The notes under the pieces were generated by a model. The model searched no databases. It saw only the letters and a program-made list of their open reading frames with translations, and was not told the origin of the DNA. A stretch of DNA of 64,000 nucleotides from Radiobacillus kanasensis (lineage in GTDB: Bacteria > Bacillota > Bacilli > Bacillales > Amphibacillaceae), in contig NZ_CP088020.1 in NCBI RefSeq assembly GCF_021049245.1, forward strand, positions 1,618,001-1,682,000, given 5' to 3'. Every line of letters begins with the position of its first letter. The first letter of the stretch is position 1. Of this stretch, positions 51,615-60,973 are shown piece after piece. The translations under genes were made by a program, and so were the position numbers.

Positions 51615-51655
51615 AAAAGCTGGTACATCCCAAAAGGGGACGTACCAGCTTTTAT
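51614..51655 (+). terminator. Terminator after rnc
   Basis: AAAAGCTGGTACATCCC pairs with GGGGACGTACCAGCTTTT with minor mismatches, then TAT. Strong, and symmetric enough to work on both strands. Confidence 0.9.
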
Positions 51656-51789
51656 GTTCCTATTAAGTTTTACCATTTTACGAATGTTCCTTATAACCAA
51701 TAGTCATAGTAAACAATAAGGAAGGTGGTGTGATCACCTTTCATAGGAAAGGCCCCGGTTGTAACTCTAAAGACATCGCCAAGCTTCAA

Positions 51790-52011
51790 TTATTTTCTAT
51801 AGGAAGAAAGCTCTTCTATAAAGGCTTGGATTTCTGGAACACTTAAATTTCCTTTATGTTCGAGCATGTCATAGAGCTCCTTCAATTGATCGTAGCTTTC
51901 TAACTTATAGTCCTTTGGGTCCATGATGGACCGGTTGACGACCTGAAGCTTTTTCGCCATTTCATCAATTATGTATTTCAGGTTATCTTCGTTTGCTTCA
52001 TTCAAATTCAA
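51790..52011 (-). CDS. DUF1128 (UPF0435, YfkK-like) family small protein
   Basis: A 73-residue, largely helical protein: N-L-K-Y-I-I-D-E-M-A-K-K-L-Q-V-V-N, then D-Y-K-L-E-S-Y-D-Q-L-K-E-L-Y-D-M-L and P-E-I-Q-A-F-I-E-E-L. This fits the DUF1128 family, whose B. subtilis member is YfkK, as far as I recall; the function is unknown. GGAGTG lies 8-9 bases upstream on the minus strand. It interrupts the usual rnc-smc adjacency and is transcribed against it. Confidence 0.8.
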   Translation of the reverse strand: MNLNEANEDNLKYIIDEMAKKLQVVNRSIMDPKDYKLESYDQLKELYDMLEHKGNLSVPEIQAFIEELSSYRK

Positions 52012-52120
52012 AGTACCACTCCTTCTATTTTCCTAGAATTTCTTCTAAGTACTTGTAGTCTATGATAAAATAAAATGATTGAAAAAGTAAATGCATCCAA
52101 ACAAAGAGATATAAGTGTGT

Positions 52121-52160
52121 GTTCAAAAAGGAGGATAAACCGTACTTTTTGAACATCCTC
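52121..52160 (+). repeat. Small palindromic repeat, copy 2 (just upstream of smc)
   Basis: GTTCAAAAAG (52121-52130) is perfectly complementary to CTTTTTGAAC (52145-52154), and GAGGAT (52131-52136) to ATCCTC (52155-52160). The two pairings interleave, so only one can form fully at a time. Inverted partner of the copy at 50764-50797. The sequence type is familiar from other Bacillaceae. Confidence 0.75.
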
Positions 52161-52184
52161 TATAAAGCAATGGGAGAAATGATT

Positions 52185-55100
52185 ATGTTCCTTAAACGAT
52201 TAGAAACAGTAGGGTTTAAATCTTTTGCAGAACGAATCTCTGTAGATTTCGTACCTGGCGTGACTGCAGTTGTTGGCCCTAATGGAAGCGGAAAAAGTAA
52301 TATTATAGATGCGGTTCGCTGGGTGCTTGGAGAGCAGTCTGCGAAATCTCTACGTGGTTCGAAAATGGAAGATATTATTTTTCAAGGTAGTGATTCACGA
52401 AAACCGTTAAATGTTGCGGAGGTCACCCTTGTACTTGACAACACAGATCAAGCACTACCTGTCGATTATCATGAGGTAAGCGTAACGAGACGTGTGTTTC
52501 GTTCTGGGGAAAGTGAGTTTCTCATTAACAAACAATCCTGCCGATTGAAGGATATTGTTGACTTATTTATGGACTCTGGTTTAGGAAGAGAAGCATTCTC
52601 TATCATTAGTCAGGGGAAAGTCGAAGAAATCTTAAGCTCCAAAGCCGAAGAAAGAAGAAGTATCTTTGAAGAGGCGGCGGGTGTGTTAAAGTATAAAAAT
52701 CGTAAGAAGAAAGCCGAATATAAGCTAGCAGAAACACAAGAAAACTTGAATCGAATTGAAGATATTATTTACGAAATTGAAAACCAACTAGAGCCTTTAA
52801 AAGAACAGGCGGCTGTAGCAAAAGACTACCTTGAGAAAAAAGATCGTCTGAAAGAGCGTGAAATTTCCTTGCTTATCGCAGAAATTGAGCTGCTTCATGC
52901 AGAATGGAAAACGATTCTTCAGGAATTAGAGTCAGAAAAAGAAAAAGAAATTGCTCTGAAGACGAAAATTCAACAGCAAGAAGCGAAGTTGGAGGAAGAA
53001 CGAAGCTCCATAGAGGATTTAGATTCCCATATTGAGTCCTTGCAGGATTCCTTACTACGATACACGCAAGAACTAGAAAATCTAGAAGGTAAAAAACAAC
53101 TCTTGCAGGAACGCTCTAAGCATTACCATGAAAACAAAACAAACCTAGAATTAGAAATCACCCAGCTGCAGGATAAGTCAGAAGGTATTCGAGAGAATCT
53201 TGCCAGTGAGCAGCAACGTTTAACTACACTCGAGGCAAAGCGTAATGACACGAAGAAGCAGCTGTCTGAGTTAAACGAGGAGCTTTCGTTAACCGAGAAA
53301 AACATTGAAGAGCAAATTGAAGAATTAAAAAGTGATTATATTGAACGATTAAACGAGCAAGCGGCCAAACGCAATGAAAGACAATCGATTGAAAAGCAAG
53401 TAGAACAGATCACCTATAAAATGTCTCAACAAAAAGAGAAGTTTAAAGGGTCTATTTCTGAGCGTGATAAATGGAAAACGGAAGTAGATCGGTTAGAATC
53501 CGTGCATACAGAAGCTAAAGAAAACTATTCGAAATCGGAAGTGGTCTTCCAGAATACGAAAAAATCGCTTGATGTAGAAAAACATAAATATCAAGACATG
53601 CAAACAAAGCTTTATCAAGGCTATCAACATATTGAAAAATTGAAGTCTAAAAAAGAAATGCTTGAAGATATGAAAGAAGACTTTCAAGGCTTTTTCTATG
53701 GCGTTAAAGAAGTATTGAAGGCTAGAGAGGATCGTGTTCTAAACGACATTGAAGGAGCAGTTATTGAGCTCATCCAAGTCCCTGATAAGCATATAACTGC
53801 AATAGAAACTGCTTTAGGTGGACAAGCACAACACGTAGTTGTAAAAGATGAACAAGCAGCAAGAAAAGCAATCAACTGGTTAAAACAAACCAATAAAGGT
53901 CGAGCAACCTTTTTACCTTTAGATACGATAAAACCAAAGATGATTGGCAAAGATTTAAGAAGTGGGGCGGAACGCCACCCTGGCTTTGTAGGAATTGCAT
54001 CAGAACTGTTAAACTTTAATCCCACTTATAAAGATATTGTTCATCATCTGTTAGGTAATGTTGTGATAGCGTCTACGTTAAAGGATGCCAATGAAATTGC
54101 CTCTATTCTCCAACGCCGATTTAGGGTTGTTACATTAGATGGTGATGTCGTAAATCCAGGCGGTTCCATGACGGGGGGAGCGGTTAAAAAGAACAACCAA
54201 TCCTTGTTTACCCGTGAAAAGGATTTACAGGACATCAATGTGAAGCTGGAGGATTTTGAGAAAAAAGCCGTTGCCTTTGAAAGACAAGTGAACGAACAAA
54301 AACAAAAGGTTACACAGCTTGAAGAACAACTAGAAGAGCAAAGGGAAACGATTAGACAGGCTCAGGAAACCGTTCAAAACCGTCAAGCGGACTGGAAAGA
54401 GATGGCGCTAAAAGTTAACCATCTTAATGACAACCTATCACTCTTTGATCAAGACAATCATCAATACGAACAAGAGCTAGAAGGATTGAACGAACGTGAT
54501 CTTCGATTAGAAGAAGAGCTAAACACGTTAAGCCATATGTTAGCCAGCATCCAAGAAAACATCGATCAGTTATCGAAGCAACAATCTGAATACAAGGAAA
54601 ATCAAGATCGAATCCAGTCCGCTTTCCATCAACATCAGGTTACACTAGCAGAAGAAGAGACAGAGGTTCGAAGTCAACGAGAGAAAGTGGAGAACTATCA
54701 AGCATCCTTACGAGAAGTAGAAGAAAGTTTAGCAGAAAATAAGCAACAACTACAAGAATTGATGGATATGCACGAGAGTGGAGAGTCCATGAATGAGTTA
54801 GACTCAAAACTAGAAGAGAAACAAAAACAAAAAGAAGATGTGACAGAGCAAATTCAAACGAAACGTCAAGAACGATATGCGAGATCACAAGCTGTTCAGG
54901 ATGCTGAACGTGAAATGAAGGAAGAAAATAGACTTTATCAGTTCTTGATGCAACAGATTCAAGATAAAGAAGTAAAGTCCAATCGGTTAGATGTGGAATT
55001 AGAAAATCGTTTGAGCCATTTGGAAACCGAATATAAGCTGACGTTTGAAAAAGCACAACAAACCTATGAGAAAGCGGAAGACATCGAAGAAGCGAAGCGT

Positions 55101-55751
55101 GCAGTAAAACTTATTAAACGAGCCATTGAAGAGCTTGGTACTGTTAACTTAGGTGCGATTGATGAGTATGATCGTATCGAAGAACGTTATGCCTTCTTAT
55201 CCGAGCAGAAGCTTGATCTTGTTCAAGCGAAGGACACGCTTTACGGTGTTATCTCCGAAATGGATGAAGAAATGAAGCGAAGATTTGATGAAACGTTTTC
55301 GAAAATTAAAGAAGAGTTTACGATTGTTTTCCAAGAGCTTTTTGGTGGTGGACGTGCTGAATTAAAACTTACTGACCCTAGCAATTTATTAGATACTGGG
55401 GTAGATATCATTGCACAGCCACCTGGTAAGAAACTACAGCATTTAGGTCTTCTGTCTGGTGGAGAAAGAGCGCTAACGGCTATTGCTTTGTTATTTGCTA
55501 TTCTACGCGTTCGACCAGTACCTTTCTGTATTTTGGATGAAGTAGAGGCGGCGTTGGATGACGCGAATGTAAACCGTTTTGCTCGTTATTTAAAGGTATT
55601 CAGTCATGAAACGCAATTTATCGTCATTACACACCGAAAGGGAACGATGGAAGAAGCAGATGTCCTATACGGGGTAACGATGCAAGAGCTTGGTGTATCT
55701 CGTCTCGTATCTGTTCGATTAGAAGACGCTCCGGCCTTAGTGCAAGCTTAA
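52185..55751 (+). CDS. smc: Chromosome segregation ATPase SMC
   Basis: Core of the SMC-ScpAB condensin. The 1188-residue protein has Walker A G-P-N-G-S-G-K-S (31-38), two long coiled-coil arms (about 170-500 and 680-1010), a hinge between them (G-R-A-T-F-L-P-L-D; G-N-V-V-I-A-S; G-G-S-M-T-G-G-A), and a C-terminal head with L-S-G-G-E-R-A-L-T and Walker B F-C-I-L-D-E-V-E-A-A-L-D. ATG 52185 gives M-F-L-K-R-L-E, the standard N-terminus; the open frame from 52119 runs through the repeat and is not coding. ftsY follows. Confidence 0.97.
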   Translation: MFLKRLETVGFKSFAERISVDFVPGVTAVVGPNGSGKSNIIDAVRWVLGEQSAKSLRGSKMEDIIFQGSDSRKPLNVAEVTLVLDNTDQALPVDYHEVSVTRRVFRSGESEFLINKQSCRLKDIVDLFMDSGLGREAFSIISQGKVEEILSSKAEERRSIFEEAAGVLKYKNRKKKAEYKLAETQENLNRIEDIIYEIENQLEPLKEQAAVAKDYLEKKDRLKEREISLLIAEIELLHAEWKTILQELESEKEKEIALKTKIQQQEAKLEEERSSIEDLDSHIESLQDSLLRYTQELENLEGKKQLLQERSKHYHENKTNLELEITQLQDKSEGIRENLASEQQRLTTLEAKRNDTKKQLSELNEELSLTEKNIEEQIEELKSDYIERLNEQAAKRNERQSIEKQVEQITYKMSQQKEKFKGSISERDKWKTEVDRLESVHTEAKENYSKSEVVFQNTKKSLDVEKHKYQDMQTKLYQGYQHIEKLKSKKEMLEDMKEDFQGFFYGVKEVLKAREDRVLNDIEGAVIELIQVPDKHITAIETALGGQAQHVVVKDEQAARKAINWLKQTNKGRATFLPLDTIKPKMIGKDLRSGAERHPGFVGIASELLNFNPTYKDIVHHLLGNVVIASTLKDANEIASILQRRFRVVTLDGDVVNPGGSMTGGAVKKNNQSLFTREKDLQDINVKLEDFEKKAVAFERQVNEQKQKVTQLEEQLEEQRETIRQAQETVQNRQADWKEMALKVNHLNDNLSLFDQDNHQYEQELEGLNERDLRLEEELNTLSHMLASIQENIDQLSKQQSEYKENQDRIQSAFHQHQVTLAEEETEVRSQREKVENYQASLREVEESLAENKQQLQELMDMHESGESMNELDSKLEEKQKQKEDVTEQIQTKRQERYARSQAVQDAEREMKEENRLYQFLMQQIQDKEVKSNRLDVELENRLSHLETEYKLTFEKAQQTYEKAEDIEEAKRAVKLIKRAIEELGTVNLGAIDEYDRIEERYAFLSEQKLDLVQAKDTLYGVISEMDEEMKRRFDETFSKIKEEFTIVFQELFGGGRAELKLTDPSNLLDTGVDIIAQPPGKKLQHLGLLSGGERALTAIALLFAILRVRPVPFCILDEVEAALDDANVNRFARYLKVFSHETQFIVITHRKGTMEEADVLYGVTMQELGVSRLVSVRLEDAPALVQA

Positions 55752-55765
55752 GAAAGGAAGATTGG

Positions 55766-56755
55766 ATGAGTTTTTTCAAGAAATTAAAGGATAAATTTTC
55801 AGGGAATGTAGCAGATGAAGAAGTATCAGATAAGTTTAAAGAAGGATTAAGCAAGACGAGAGGTTCTTTTTCTAGCAAAATCAATGATTTAGTGGCACGT
55901 TATCGAAAAGTCGATGAGGACTTTTTTGAGGATTTGGAAGAAATTCTGATTTCTGCAGACGTAGGTGTTACGACTGTTATGGATCTTATTGATGAACTGA
56001 AAATGGAAGTCAAGCGCCGCAATATTAAGGAGACAAGTGAACTAAAAGAAGTGATTTCTGAAAAACTCGTTGACATTTATTATGCCGATGATGACGAGCA
56101 CATGGAGGAGCTTCAAATCAACCATGATGGGTTGAATATTGTCCTTTTCGTTGGCGTAAATGGAGTAGGGAAAACAACAACGATTGGAAAGCTAGCACAC
56201 CGCTTAAAGAATGAAGGGAAGAAAGTTGTGCTCGCAGCTGGAGATACGTTTCGTGCTGGCGCGATTGAACAGCTTGCCGTTTGGGGTGAGCGTGTTGGAG
56301 TCGAAGTCATAAAGCATAGTGAAGGAAGTGACCCGGCTGCGGTTATCTATGATGGAATCCAAGCAGCTAAATCTCGTGGAGCGGATGTGCTGTTGTGTGA
56401 TACAGCAGGCCGATTACAAAACAAAGTAAATCTTATGAACGAGCTTTCTAAAGTGAAGCGAGTAATCGAAAGAGAAGTGCCAGGTGCTCCGCATGAGGTA
56501 TTACTAGTGTTAGATGCAACAACCGGTCAAAATGCGATGAGCCAAGCGAAAACTTTTTCTGAATCAACGAATGTTACGGGTATTGTCTTATCGAAACTTG
56601 ATGGAACAGCAAAAGGTGGAATCGTTTTAGCGATCCGCAATGAACTCGATATTCCGGTAAAATTTGTAGGGTTAGGGGAAAAAGTAGACGATCTTCAGCA
56701 ATTTGACCCTCACGCATTTGTTTATGGTCTGTTTGCTGATATGCTAGAAGAGTAA
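55766..56755 (+). CDS. ftsY: Signal recognition particle receptor FtsY
   Basis: Membrane-associated GTPase receptor for SRP. The 329-residue protein has a short N-terminal A region with an amphipathic lysine-rich start, an N domain, and the G domain: G-V-N-G-V-G-K-T (130-137), D-T-A-G-R, and T/S-K-L-D-G-T-A-K-G-G. GAAAGGAAG precedes the ATG. It lies between smc and the ylxM-ffh pair, bringing both SRP GTPases together. Confidence 0.97.
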   Translation: MSFFKKLKDKFSGNVADEEVSDKFKEGLSKTRGSFSSKINDLVARYRKVDEDFFEDLEEILISADVGVTTVMDLIDELKMEVKRRNIKETSELKEVISEKLVDIYYADDDEHMEELQINHDGLNIVLFVGVNGVGKTTTIGKLAHRLKNEGKKVVLAAGDTFRAGAIEQLAVWGERVGVEVIKHSEGSDPAAVIYDGIQAAKSRGADVLLCDTAGRLQNKVNLMNELSKVKRVIEREVPGAPHEVLLVLDATTGQNAMSQAKTFSESTNVTGIVLSKLDGTAKGGIVLAIRNELDIPVKFVGLGEKVDDLQQFDPHAFVYGLFADMLEE

Positions 56756-56829
56756 ACCTTGACAGAGAAGAAACACTCCGATAGTATTTCTTAATGTAAA
56801 GGCATTTCACTTAACAAGGAGTGCTAGAG

Positions 56830-57156
56830 GTGTTAGAAAAAACGACTAGAGTCAATTACTTATTTGATTTTTACCAGGAACTATTAACGGATAAGCAGAA
56901 AAAATACATGGAAATGTATTATCTGGAGGATTTTTCGTTAGGGGAAATTTCAGAAGCCTATGGAGTATCGAGACAAGCTGTCTATGACAATATTAGACGA
57001 ACAGAGTCTATGCTCGAATCCTATGAGGAAAAGCTTCATCTTTACGAAAAGTTTGAAGAAAGAAAGCAACTTGTTGAGCAATTAGAAGATTTCTTAAAGC
57101 AACAAAATGGGGAAGTACCTAATCCCATTATTGAATCTTTAAAAGAACTAGATTAG
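56830..57156 (+). CDS. ylxM: YlxM, helix-turn-helix SRP-associated protein
   Basis: UPF0122 family, 108 residues, thought to act with SRP. It has a sigma-70 region-4-like helix-turn-helix ([26 protein letters not shown]) and a coiled C-terminus. GTG 56830 is chosen because AAGGAG lies about 8 bases upstream and because the protein starts L-E-K-T-T-R; GTG 56821 overlaps that site. ffh follows after 13 bases. Confidence 0.95.
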   Translation: MLEKTTRVNYLFDFYQELLTDKQKKYMEMYYLEDFSLGEISEAYGVSRQAVYDNIRRTESMLESYEEKLHLYEKFEERKQLVEQLEDFLKQQNGEVPNPIIESLKELD

Positions 57157-57169
57157 GAGGGCTCCTTCT

Positions 57170-58513
57170 ATGGCATTTGAAGGTTTAGCCGACCGTTTGC
57201 AAAATACGATTCAAAGAATGAAAGGCAAAGGGAAGGTTACCGAGCAGGATGTAAAGGAAATGACCCGTGAAGTACGTCTAGCTCTTTTAGAAGCAGACGT
57301 TAATTTTAAGGTCGTCAAACAATTTATTAACAAAATTAAAGAACGTGCTGTTGGCCAAGAAATCATGGAAAGTCTGACTCCAGGTCAACAAGTTATTAAA
57401 GTCGTAAAAGAAGAACTTACAGCTTTGATGGGTGGAGAGCAAAGTAAAATTGCTGTTGCTGATCGACCGCCAACCGTCATTATGATGGTTGGTTTACAAG
57501 GTGCGGGGAAAACAACTACGACAGGGAAGCTAGCAAATTTATTGCGGAAGAAGCACAACCGTAATCCATTGCTCGTTGCAGCGGATATTTATCGTCCCGC
57601 AGCTATTGATCAGCTTCAAACCCTAGGGAAACAGCTTAGTATGCCGGTATTCTCACTTGGAACAGAAGTTAGTCCAGTAGAGATTGCGAATAAGGCGATG
57701 GAACAAGCAAAGGAAGAGCATCATGATTATGTCATCATTGATACAGCTGGTCGCCTTCATGTTGATTCTGACTTAATGGATGAGTTAACACAGATTAAAG
57801 AAAATGTGAAACCAGATGAGATCTTCCTCGTTGTGGATGCAATGACTGGTCAGGATGCCGTAAATGTAGCGGAAAGCTTTAATGAACAACTGGATATTAC
57901 AGGGGTTGTCCTTACTAAACTAGATGGGGACACTCGTGGTGGTGCGGCACTATCGATTAAAGCTGTTACGGACACGCCGATTAAATTTGCTGGTATGGGA
58001 GAAAAATTAACAGATTTAGAAGCCTTCCATCCGGAGCGTATGGCCTCTCGAATTCTTGGCATGGGAGATGTACTTTCTCTGATTGAAAAAGCCCAAGAAA
58101 ACGTGGATGAAAAACGCGCGAAAGAATTAGAAGAGAAGATGCGGACGGCATCCTTTACTTTTGATGATTTCTTAGAGCAGATGTCACAAGTTCGGAACAT
58201 GGGGCCTTTAGAGGACTTACTAGGCATGCTCCCAGGCGCGAACAAGATGAAAGGCATGAAAAACCTGCAAATCGATGAGAAGCAAATCTCACACGTGGAA
58301 GCAATCATTCAATCCATGACGAAGCAAGAACGTTTGGACCCTAGTCTTATTAATGCGAGCCGAAAAAAAAGAATTGCTAAAGGGTCTGGTCGTAATGTGG
58401 CAGAAGTAAACCGATTGCTGAAGCAATTTAATGAAATGAAGAAAATGATGAAGCAAATGACGAACATGCAAAAAGGGAAAAAAGGCAAAGGATTCAAGTT
58501 TCCGTTCATGTAA
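57170..58513 (+). CDS. ffh: Signal recognition particle protein Ffh
   Basis: SRP54 GTPase binding signal sequences and scRNA. The 447-residue protein has the N domain, G domain with G-L-Q-G-A-G-K-T near 108, D-T-A-G-R and T-K-L-D-G-D-T-R-G-G, and a methionine-rich M domain ending in M-K-K-M-M-K-Q-M-T-N-M-Q-K-G-K-K-G-K-G. AGGAGGG upstream. The scRNA gene itself is not in this window. Confidence 0.98.
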   Translation: MAFEGLADRLQNTIQRMKGKGKVTEQDVKEMTREVRLALLEADVNFKVVKQFINKIKERAVGQEIMESLTPGQQVIKVVKEELTALMGGEQSKIAVADRPPTVIMMVGLQGAGKTTTTGKLANLLRKKHNRNPLLVAADIYRPAAIDQLQTLGKQLSMPVFSLGTEVSPVEIANKAMEQAKEEHHDYVIIDTAGRLHVDSDLMDELTQIKENVKPDEIFLVVDAMTGQDAVNVAESFNEQLDITGVVLTKLDGDTRGGAALSIKAVTDTPIKFAGMGEKLTDLEAFHPERMASRILGMGDVLSLIEKAQENVDEKRAKELEEKMRTASFTFDDFLEQMSQVRNMGPLEDLLGMLPGANKMKGMKNLQIDEKQISHVEAIIQSMTKQERLDPSLINASRKKRIAKGSGRNVAEVNRLLKQFNEMKKMMKQMTNMQKGKKGKGFKFPFM

Positions 58514-58524
58514 TGTAAAAACAC

Positions 58525-58553
58525 TTTACAGACATGAAAACTTCTGATAAAAT
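58525..58553 (+). promoter_or_regulatory. Sigma-A promoter of rpsP
   Basis: TTTACA (58525-58530), 17-base spacer, TAAAAT (58548-58553), 43 bases before the rpsP start. Confidence 0.85.
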
Positions 58554-58595
58554 CTAAACTTGTGAAAATCTTTTTATGTTGGAGGTGCAAAATAC

Positions 58596-58868
58596 ATGGC
58601 AGTTAAAATTAGACTTAAACGTATGGGTTCTAAAAGAAATCCATTTTATCGTGTAGTTGTAGCAGATTCTCGTTCACCTCGTGATGGACGTATTATTGAG
58701 CAAATTGGCACATACAATCCGGTTGCAAATCCGGTTGAAGTAAAACTTGATGAGCAAAAAGCTTTAGACTGGATGACAAAAGGTGCAAAACCTAGCGATA
58801 CTGTACGTAACTTATTTTCTAACGAAGGCATCATGACGAAATTCCACGAATTGAAAAACCAAAAGTAA
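58596..58868 (+). CDS. rpsP: 30S ribosomal protein S16
   Basis: 30S assembly and structure protein of 90 residues: [26 protein letters not shown], the S16 signature. GGAGGTG before the ATG. It begins the conserved rpsP-khpA-ylqD-rimM-trmD set. Confidence 0.98.
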   Translation: MAVKIRLKRMGSKRNPFYRVVVADSRSPRDGRIIEQIGTYNPVANPVEVKLDEQKALDWMTKGAKPSDTVRNLFSNEGIMTKFHELKNQK

Positions 58869-58882
58869 AGTAGTGTGATTCC

Positions 58883-59110
58883 ATGAAAGCCTTGATTGAA
58901 ACCATTATAAAACCTTTAGTCGACTTTCCTGAAGAAATCCAAGTAACAGAGAAAGAAGAGCAACATAAGATTACGTACCATCTTACTGTTCATCCGGATG
59001 ATGTAGGGAAAGTAATAGGAAAAAATGGTCGAATTGCAAAAGCGGTTCGAACAGTTGTGTATGCAGCTGGAACAGATACGAATAAACGTATTTATTTAGA
59101 TATCATGTAA
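58883..59110 (+). CDS. khpA: KhpA, KH-domain RNA-binding protein
   Basis: Small single KH-domain protein (YlqC) of 75 residues that pairs with KhpB/Jag in related species to bind RNA and affect division. The G-K-N-G-R-I-A loop (GxxG type) lies near 47-53, preceded by V-H-P-D-D-V-G-K-V-I. The ribosome binding site is weak (GTAGTGTGA), which suggests coupling to rpsP 14 bases upstream. Confidence 0.94.
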   Translation: MKALIETIIKPLVDFPEEIQVTEKEEQHKITYHLTVHPDDVGKVIGKNGRIAKAVRTVVYAAGTDTNKRIYLDIM

Positions 59111-59138
59111 AGGGAAGGGGGAACCTTTCCCTTTTCAC
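59108..59138 (+). terminator. Hairpin after khpA (partial terminator)
   Basis: AAAGGGAAGG pairs with CCTTTCCCTTT with one bulge, then TCAC. It may reduce expression of the downstream genes relative to rpsP. Confidence 0.55.
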
Positions 59139-59194
59139 ATGTTTGAAAGGTTCTTGGAAAAACTATATAAGATTCCGTAGAGGAGTTGGGTGGA

Positions 59195-59581
59195 ATGCAA
59201 GTCATTCGTAAGATTCCAGTAAAACAAGTCTTGACTGAATCAAGTAAACAAAAGCTACATAACCAATTTGTTAGTCATCAAAAGCAACTTGAACAAGAGT
59301 GTCAACAGCTTCAGTTTGAGCAGAGAAAGCTATTGAGTAAAAAAGGAATTTCCCGTGAAGAAGTGACAAAAAGATTTCAACAGGAAATTGCGCAAAGAAC
59401 AGACAAGCTTAAGTGGATCGAATTTCAACTTGATCAGTTGGAAACCCTTCCGCTTGGAAGTGAGTTAACAGAAGGTGAAGTTGAATCTCTTGTTGAGGTT
59501 GAAGTTGGAAGTAACTGGGAAGAACTATTTGGTAAACAAGCTATCATCGTAAAAGACGGAATCGTTACCAAAATAAAATAG
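59195..59581 (+). CDS. ylqD: YlqD family protein of unknown function
   Basis: A 128-residue protein, same length as B. subtilis YlqD. The N-terminal two thirds is a charged coiled coil (about 10-80, S-K-Q-K-L-H-N-Q-F-V-S-H-Q-K-Q-L-E-Q-E), and the C-terminal part is a small beta domain (G-D-V/W-E-E-L-F-G-K-Q-A-I-I-V-K-D-G-I-V). ATG 59195 is preferred; TTG 59186 is inside the GGAGTTGGGTGGA binding region. Its constant position before rimM hints at a ribosome link. Confidence 0.9.
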   Translation: MQVIRKIPVKQVLTESSKQKLHNQFVSHQKQLEQECQQLQFEQRKLLSKKGISREEVTKRFQQEIAQRTDKLKWIEFQLDQLETLPLGSELTEGEVESLVEVEVGSNWEELFGKQAIIVKDGIVTKIK

Positions 59582-59593
59582 TAGGTGAAAGAT

Positions 59594-60115
59594 ATGACAA
59601 ACCATTTATATAATGTAGGAAAAATCGTGAACACTCACGGTATTCGTGGCGAGGTGAAGGTCGTTCGGATAACAGATTTTGAAGAAAGATTCGAGAAGGG
59701 CGAGACTTTATACTGGGTATCGTCTGAAGGGGGAGAGCCTATTCCTTTAACGATAGATGGGCATCGTATTCATAAGCAATTCGATTTACTCCACTTTAAA
59801 TCGTATGACTCTATCAATGATGTGGAACGATTTAAGAACGGTATGTTAAAAATAGAGGAATCCCAGCTTACACCACTTGAAGAAGGGGAATACTACTATC
59901 ACCAAATCATAGGTTGTGAGGTGGAAACAGTAGAAGGGGAATTTCTCGGAAAAATAAAAGAGATTTTATCACCTGGTGCGAATGATGTCTGGGTAATTCA
60001 ACGTCCTAAACAGAAGGACTTACTTATTCCCTACATTGAAGAGATTGTCGTTGATATTAATGTAGAGGAAAAGAAGGTCAAGATAGATCCAATGGAAGGA
60101 CTGCTAGATGAATGA
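59594..60115 (+). CDS. rimM: 16S rRNA processing factor RimM
   Basis: 30S maturation factor that binds S19. The 173-residue protein has an N-terminal RimM barrel ([18 protein letters not shown]) and a C-terminal PRC barrel ([11 protein letters not shown]). ATG 59594 follows AGGTGAAAG; GTG 59585 lies in that site. It overlaps trmD by four bases (ATGA). Confidence 0.95.
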   Translation: MTNHLYNVGKIVNTHGIRGEVKVVRITDFEERFEKGETLYWVSSEGGEPIPLTIDGHRIHKQFDLLHFKSYDSINDVERFKNGMLKIEESQLTPLEEGEYYYHQIIGCEVETVEGEFLGKIKEILSPGANDVWVIQRPKQKDLLIPYIEEIVVDINVEEKKVKIDPMEGLLDE

Positions 60116-60855
60116 AAGTAGATATTCTAACACTATTTCCAGAAATGTTTGAAGGAGTTTTCAGTCATTCTATCTTGAAGAGAGCAACTGAATCAGGCGC
60201 TTTTTCCTATAATCTAGTGAATTTCCGTGAATATACGGGAAATAAACATAACAAAGTAGATGATTATCCGTATGGAGGAGGGGCTGGTCTCGTCTTAAGC
60301 CCACAACCGATTTTTGATGCATTGGAAAACATCTCAACAGATACAAGTAAGAAACCACGGATTATTTTGATGTGTCCACAAGGAGAGTCTTACACGCAAC
60401 AGAAGGCAGAAGAGCTTGCTAAAGAAGAGCACCTTATCTTTATTTGTGGCCATTATGAAGGTTACGACGAGCGTATTCGTGAACATCTCGTCACCGATGA
60501 GATTTCCATAGGCGATTACGTATTAACGGGTGGAGAGCTTGGAGCTATGGTAGTTGTAGATAGTGTCATCCGCTTGTTACCGAGTGTGCTAGGAAATGAG
60601 GCATCAGCACCAAACGATTCCTTTTCAAGTGGTTTGCTAGAGCACCCACATTATACGAGACCAGCAGATTTTCGAGGGATGAAAGTACCTGATGTTTTAT
60701 TATCTGGAAACCATGCCAAGATCGAAGAATGGCGAAAGCAGCAATCGTTAAAAAGAACACTTGAACGACGCAAGGATTTACTAGAACATTATCCATTAAG
60801 TGAGCAAGATAAAGAATGGCTAAAACAATGGAAAGATCATGATAATTTAAGTTGA
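60112..60855 (+). CDS. trmD: tRNA (guanine37-N1)-methyltransferase
   Basis: SPOUT-fold methyltransferase making m1G37, needed to prevent frameshifting. The 247-residue protein starts [12 protein letters not shown] and has the knot motif [12 protein letters not shown] near 131-142 and [10 protein letters not shown]. Translationally coupled to rimM. The rplS promoter overlaps its stop codon. Confidence 0.97.
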   Translation: MKVDILTLFPEMFEGVFSHSILKRATESGAFSYNLVNFREYTGNKHNKVDDYPYGGGAGLVLSPQPIFDALENISTDTSKKPRIILMCPQGESYTQQKAEELAKEEHLIFICGHYEGYDERIREHLVTDEISIGDYVLTGGELGAMVVVDSVIRLLPSVLGNEASAPNDSFSSGLLEHPHYTRPADFRGMKVPDVLLSGNHAKIEEWRKQQSLKRTLERRKDLLEHYPLSEQDKEWLKQWKDHDNLS

Positions 60856-60880
60856 ACTACACTAGTAATTATGTTATATT
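60852..60880 (+). promoter_or_regulatory. Sigma-A promoter of rplS
   Basis: TTGAAC (60852-60857), 17-base spacer, TATATT (60875-60880); the -35 overlaps the trmD stop. Confidence 0.83.
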
Positions 60881-60887
60881 ATTTGTT

Positions 60888-60965
60888 GTGCTTGAGTAAT
60901 ATACTTAAGTCGTATAAACGATGTTCCGCTTTCTGATTTAGATAAGAGCATTGGTTTGGAAGGAG
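60888..60965 (+). promoter_or_regulatory. Probable L19 leader RNA
   Basis: The stretch between promoter and rplS contains GATGTTCCGCTTTCTGATTT, which I associate with the Firmicute L19 leader, a presumed autoregulatory site bound by L19. CTTGAGTAATATACTTAAG before it can form a short hairpin. Assignment is by memory of the motif and by position. Confidence 0.55.
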
Positions 60966-60973
60966 TGTTGGAT

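Noticed and set aside
51730..51846. 38-codon GTG frame with a good GGAAGGTG site between rnc and the DUF1128 gene
   Set aside because: No recognisable product, it overlaps the 3' end of the DUF1128 gene, and codon use is unconvincing. A small peptide cannot be ruled out.
52121..52160. H-type RNA pseudoknot formed by the two interleaved pairings before smc
   Set aside because: There would be no loop nucleotides to span the 10-bp stem, so the two helices can only be alternatives.
52119..52184. N-terminal extension of SMC in the open frame
   Set aside because: It translates the small palindromic repeat. The conserved SMC start M-F-L-K-R-L begins at 52185 with its own binding site.
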